Shown: piece by piece, positions 63,379 to 64,000 of the stretch
How the letters are laid out: every line of letters starts with the position of its first letter
How positions within the stretch are numbered: position 1 is the stretch's first letter
NCBI GenBank assembly: GCA_028571685.1
Contig: CM053164.1
Location: forward strand, 42,520,501-42,584,500
Direction of reading: 5' to 3'
Source of the DNA: Heterohyrax brucei
Lineage: Eukaryota; Chordata; Mammalia; Hyracoidea; Procaviidae
DNA: 64,000 bases
Notes under the pieces: generated by a model
What the model saw: the letters and a program-made list of their open reading frames with translations, nothing else
Database searches by the model: none
Told to the model about the DNA's origin: nothing
Made by a program: the position numbers and the translations under genes

Positions 63379-64000
63379 ACCAGTTAAAATAAACGATTCA
63401 CCTTTTTGTGTAGATTATGTAAAAACATTTCAGAGCAGCTATTAAAATTATAGATAATCAAACTGAACAGAAGACAGTTTTTCTTGGATGAGGAAAAAAA
63501 TGAGGTTATAAGACAACCTTAGAAAAAGCAGAGCTGTTATCTATAGCTTCCAACCTAATGTAAGACAAACTCAAACCAGACCAGAAGTAAGCTCTCAGAA
63601 CAAAATGAAAACTCACTGCTCTGTAAGGTGAACTCAAAGAACAGGCTTATAGACTACTACAGAAAACGTGGTTTCTTAAAGTGTATGTAGCAATTTTTGG
63701 TAAGATTGAGTCAATTCAGTGGAAAAAACAAGCTTTAGATAAAACTTACTGACTTGTCAGAGCTTCTTATGGAGGAGTATCAGATCTTTTGACAAAACCC
63801 GAGCATCAAACAAAAATTCCCTAATGAGGAAAGAAAGCAGCACGAATGGGAGCTCATTTCCCTGAAGTAGAAGGAAAGAAACAGCTAATTGGAGCTCATT
63901 TTTCCAGTGTGATCTCTGAAATTCCAAATTACTTCTGTCATATTCAGGTTATAAAAATGAACCCCAAGCCAGCATCTCAGTGGGCCCGGGATGGAAATCC
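63379..64000 (+). other. Window end, unassigned
   Basis: No exon or named repeat recognised. A ~51-base imperfect tandem duplication starts at about 63,819 and again at 63,871 (aggaaagaaa-cagc... then ggagctcattt in each). The last 40 bases are GC-richer (gtgggcccgggatgg) and may begin something beyond the window. Confidence 0.4.

Overview
This is vertebrate nuclear DNA, almost certainly from an afrotherian mammal and most likely an elephant or close relative. At least a dozen tRNA-derived SINEs carry the AfroSINE body (CCCTGGTGGCGCAGTGGTTA start, gggtcgctatgagt tail), next to RTE-type LINEs and young-looking L1s. The species call is inference from these repeats. There is no bacterial or phage content. 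Most of the window is interspersed repeats; two host genes can be recognised, both on the + strand.

Layout. 1-15.0 kb is a repeat field: old minus-strand L1 pieces, RTE copies at about 1.25, 7.4 and 9.8 kb, L1 3' parts, a solo LTR and a MaLR LTR. 15.0-18.1 kb is a 5'-truncated L1 with a broken ORF2. 18.1-33.04 kb is a decayed copy of SPATA31H1 (C2orf16), a testis gene that is one giant repetitive coding region in human. The 14-residue (42-bp) unit with consensus VKSxELxPGxQLQG can be followed from 19.5 to 31.7 kb. A ruined Arg/His/Ser-rich tail ends at 33,039. The frame is cut by stops, frameshifts and five insertions: an L1 tail, an unclassified element, a 5'-complete L1 with an intact ORF1, a solo LTR and a SINE.

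33.4-33.8 kb is the CpG-rich promoter of ZNF512, followed by its first two coding exons (MSSRLGAVPA; TSGPTSFKQQ...). Human SPATA31H1 lies just upstream of ZNF512 in the same orientation, so synteny supports both names. Everything from 34.3 kb to the window end appears to be ZNF512 intron 2. I did not find exon 3, so the intron would be at least 29.7 kb here, largely repeats.

That intron holds two copies of an LTR-like repeat (35.5-37.4 kb), a MaLR element with three LTRs (39.4-42.0 kb), and a nested stack in which an old full-length L1 (43.5-59.07 kb, minus) carries a younger full-length L1 (44.59-51.65 kb, minus), two SINEs, an L1 tail and a mariner-like remnant with long inverted repeats. 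L1, SINE and RTE insertions follow to 63.4 kb.

The strongest biological point is the apparent loss of SPATA31H1 as a protein-coding gene in this genome, with an insertion record that could date the loss. All family names rest on motif reading, not on database searches.
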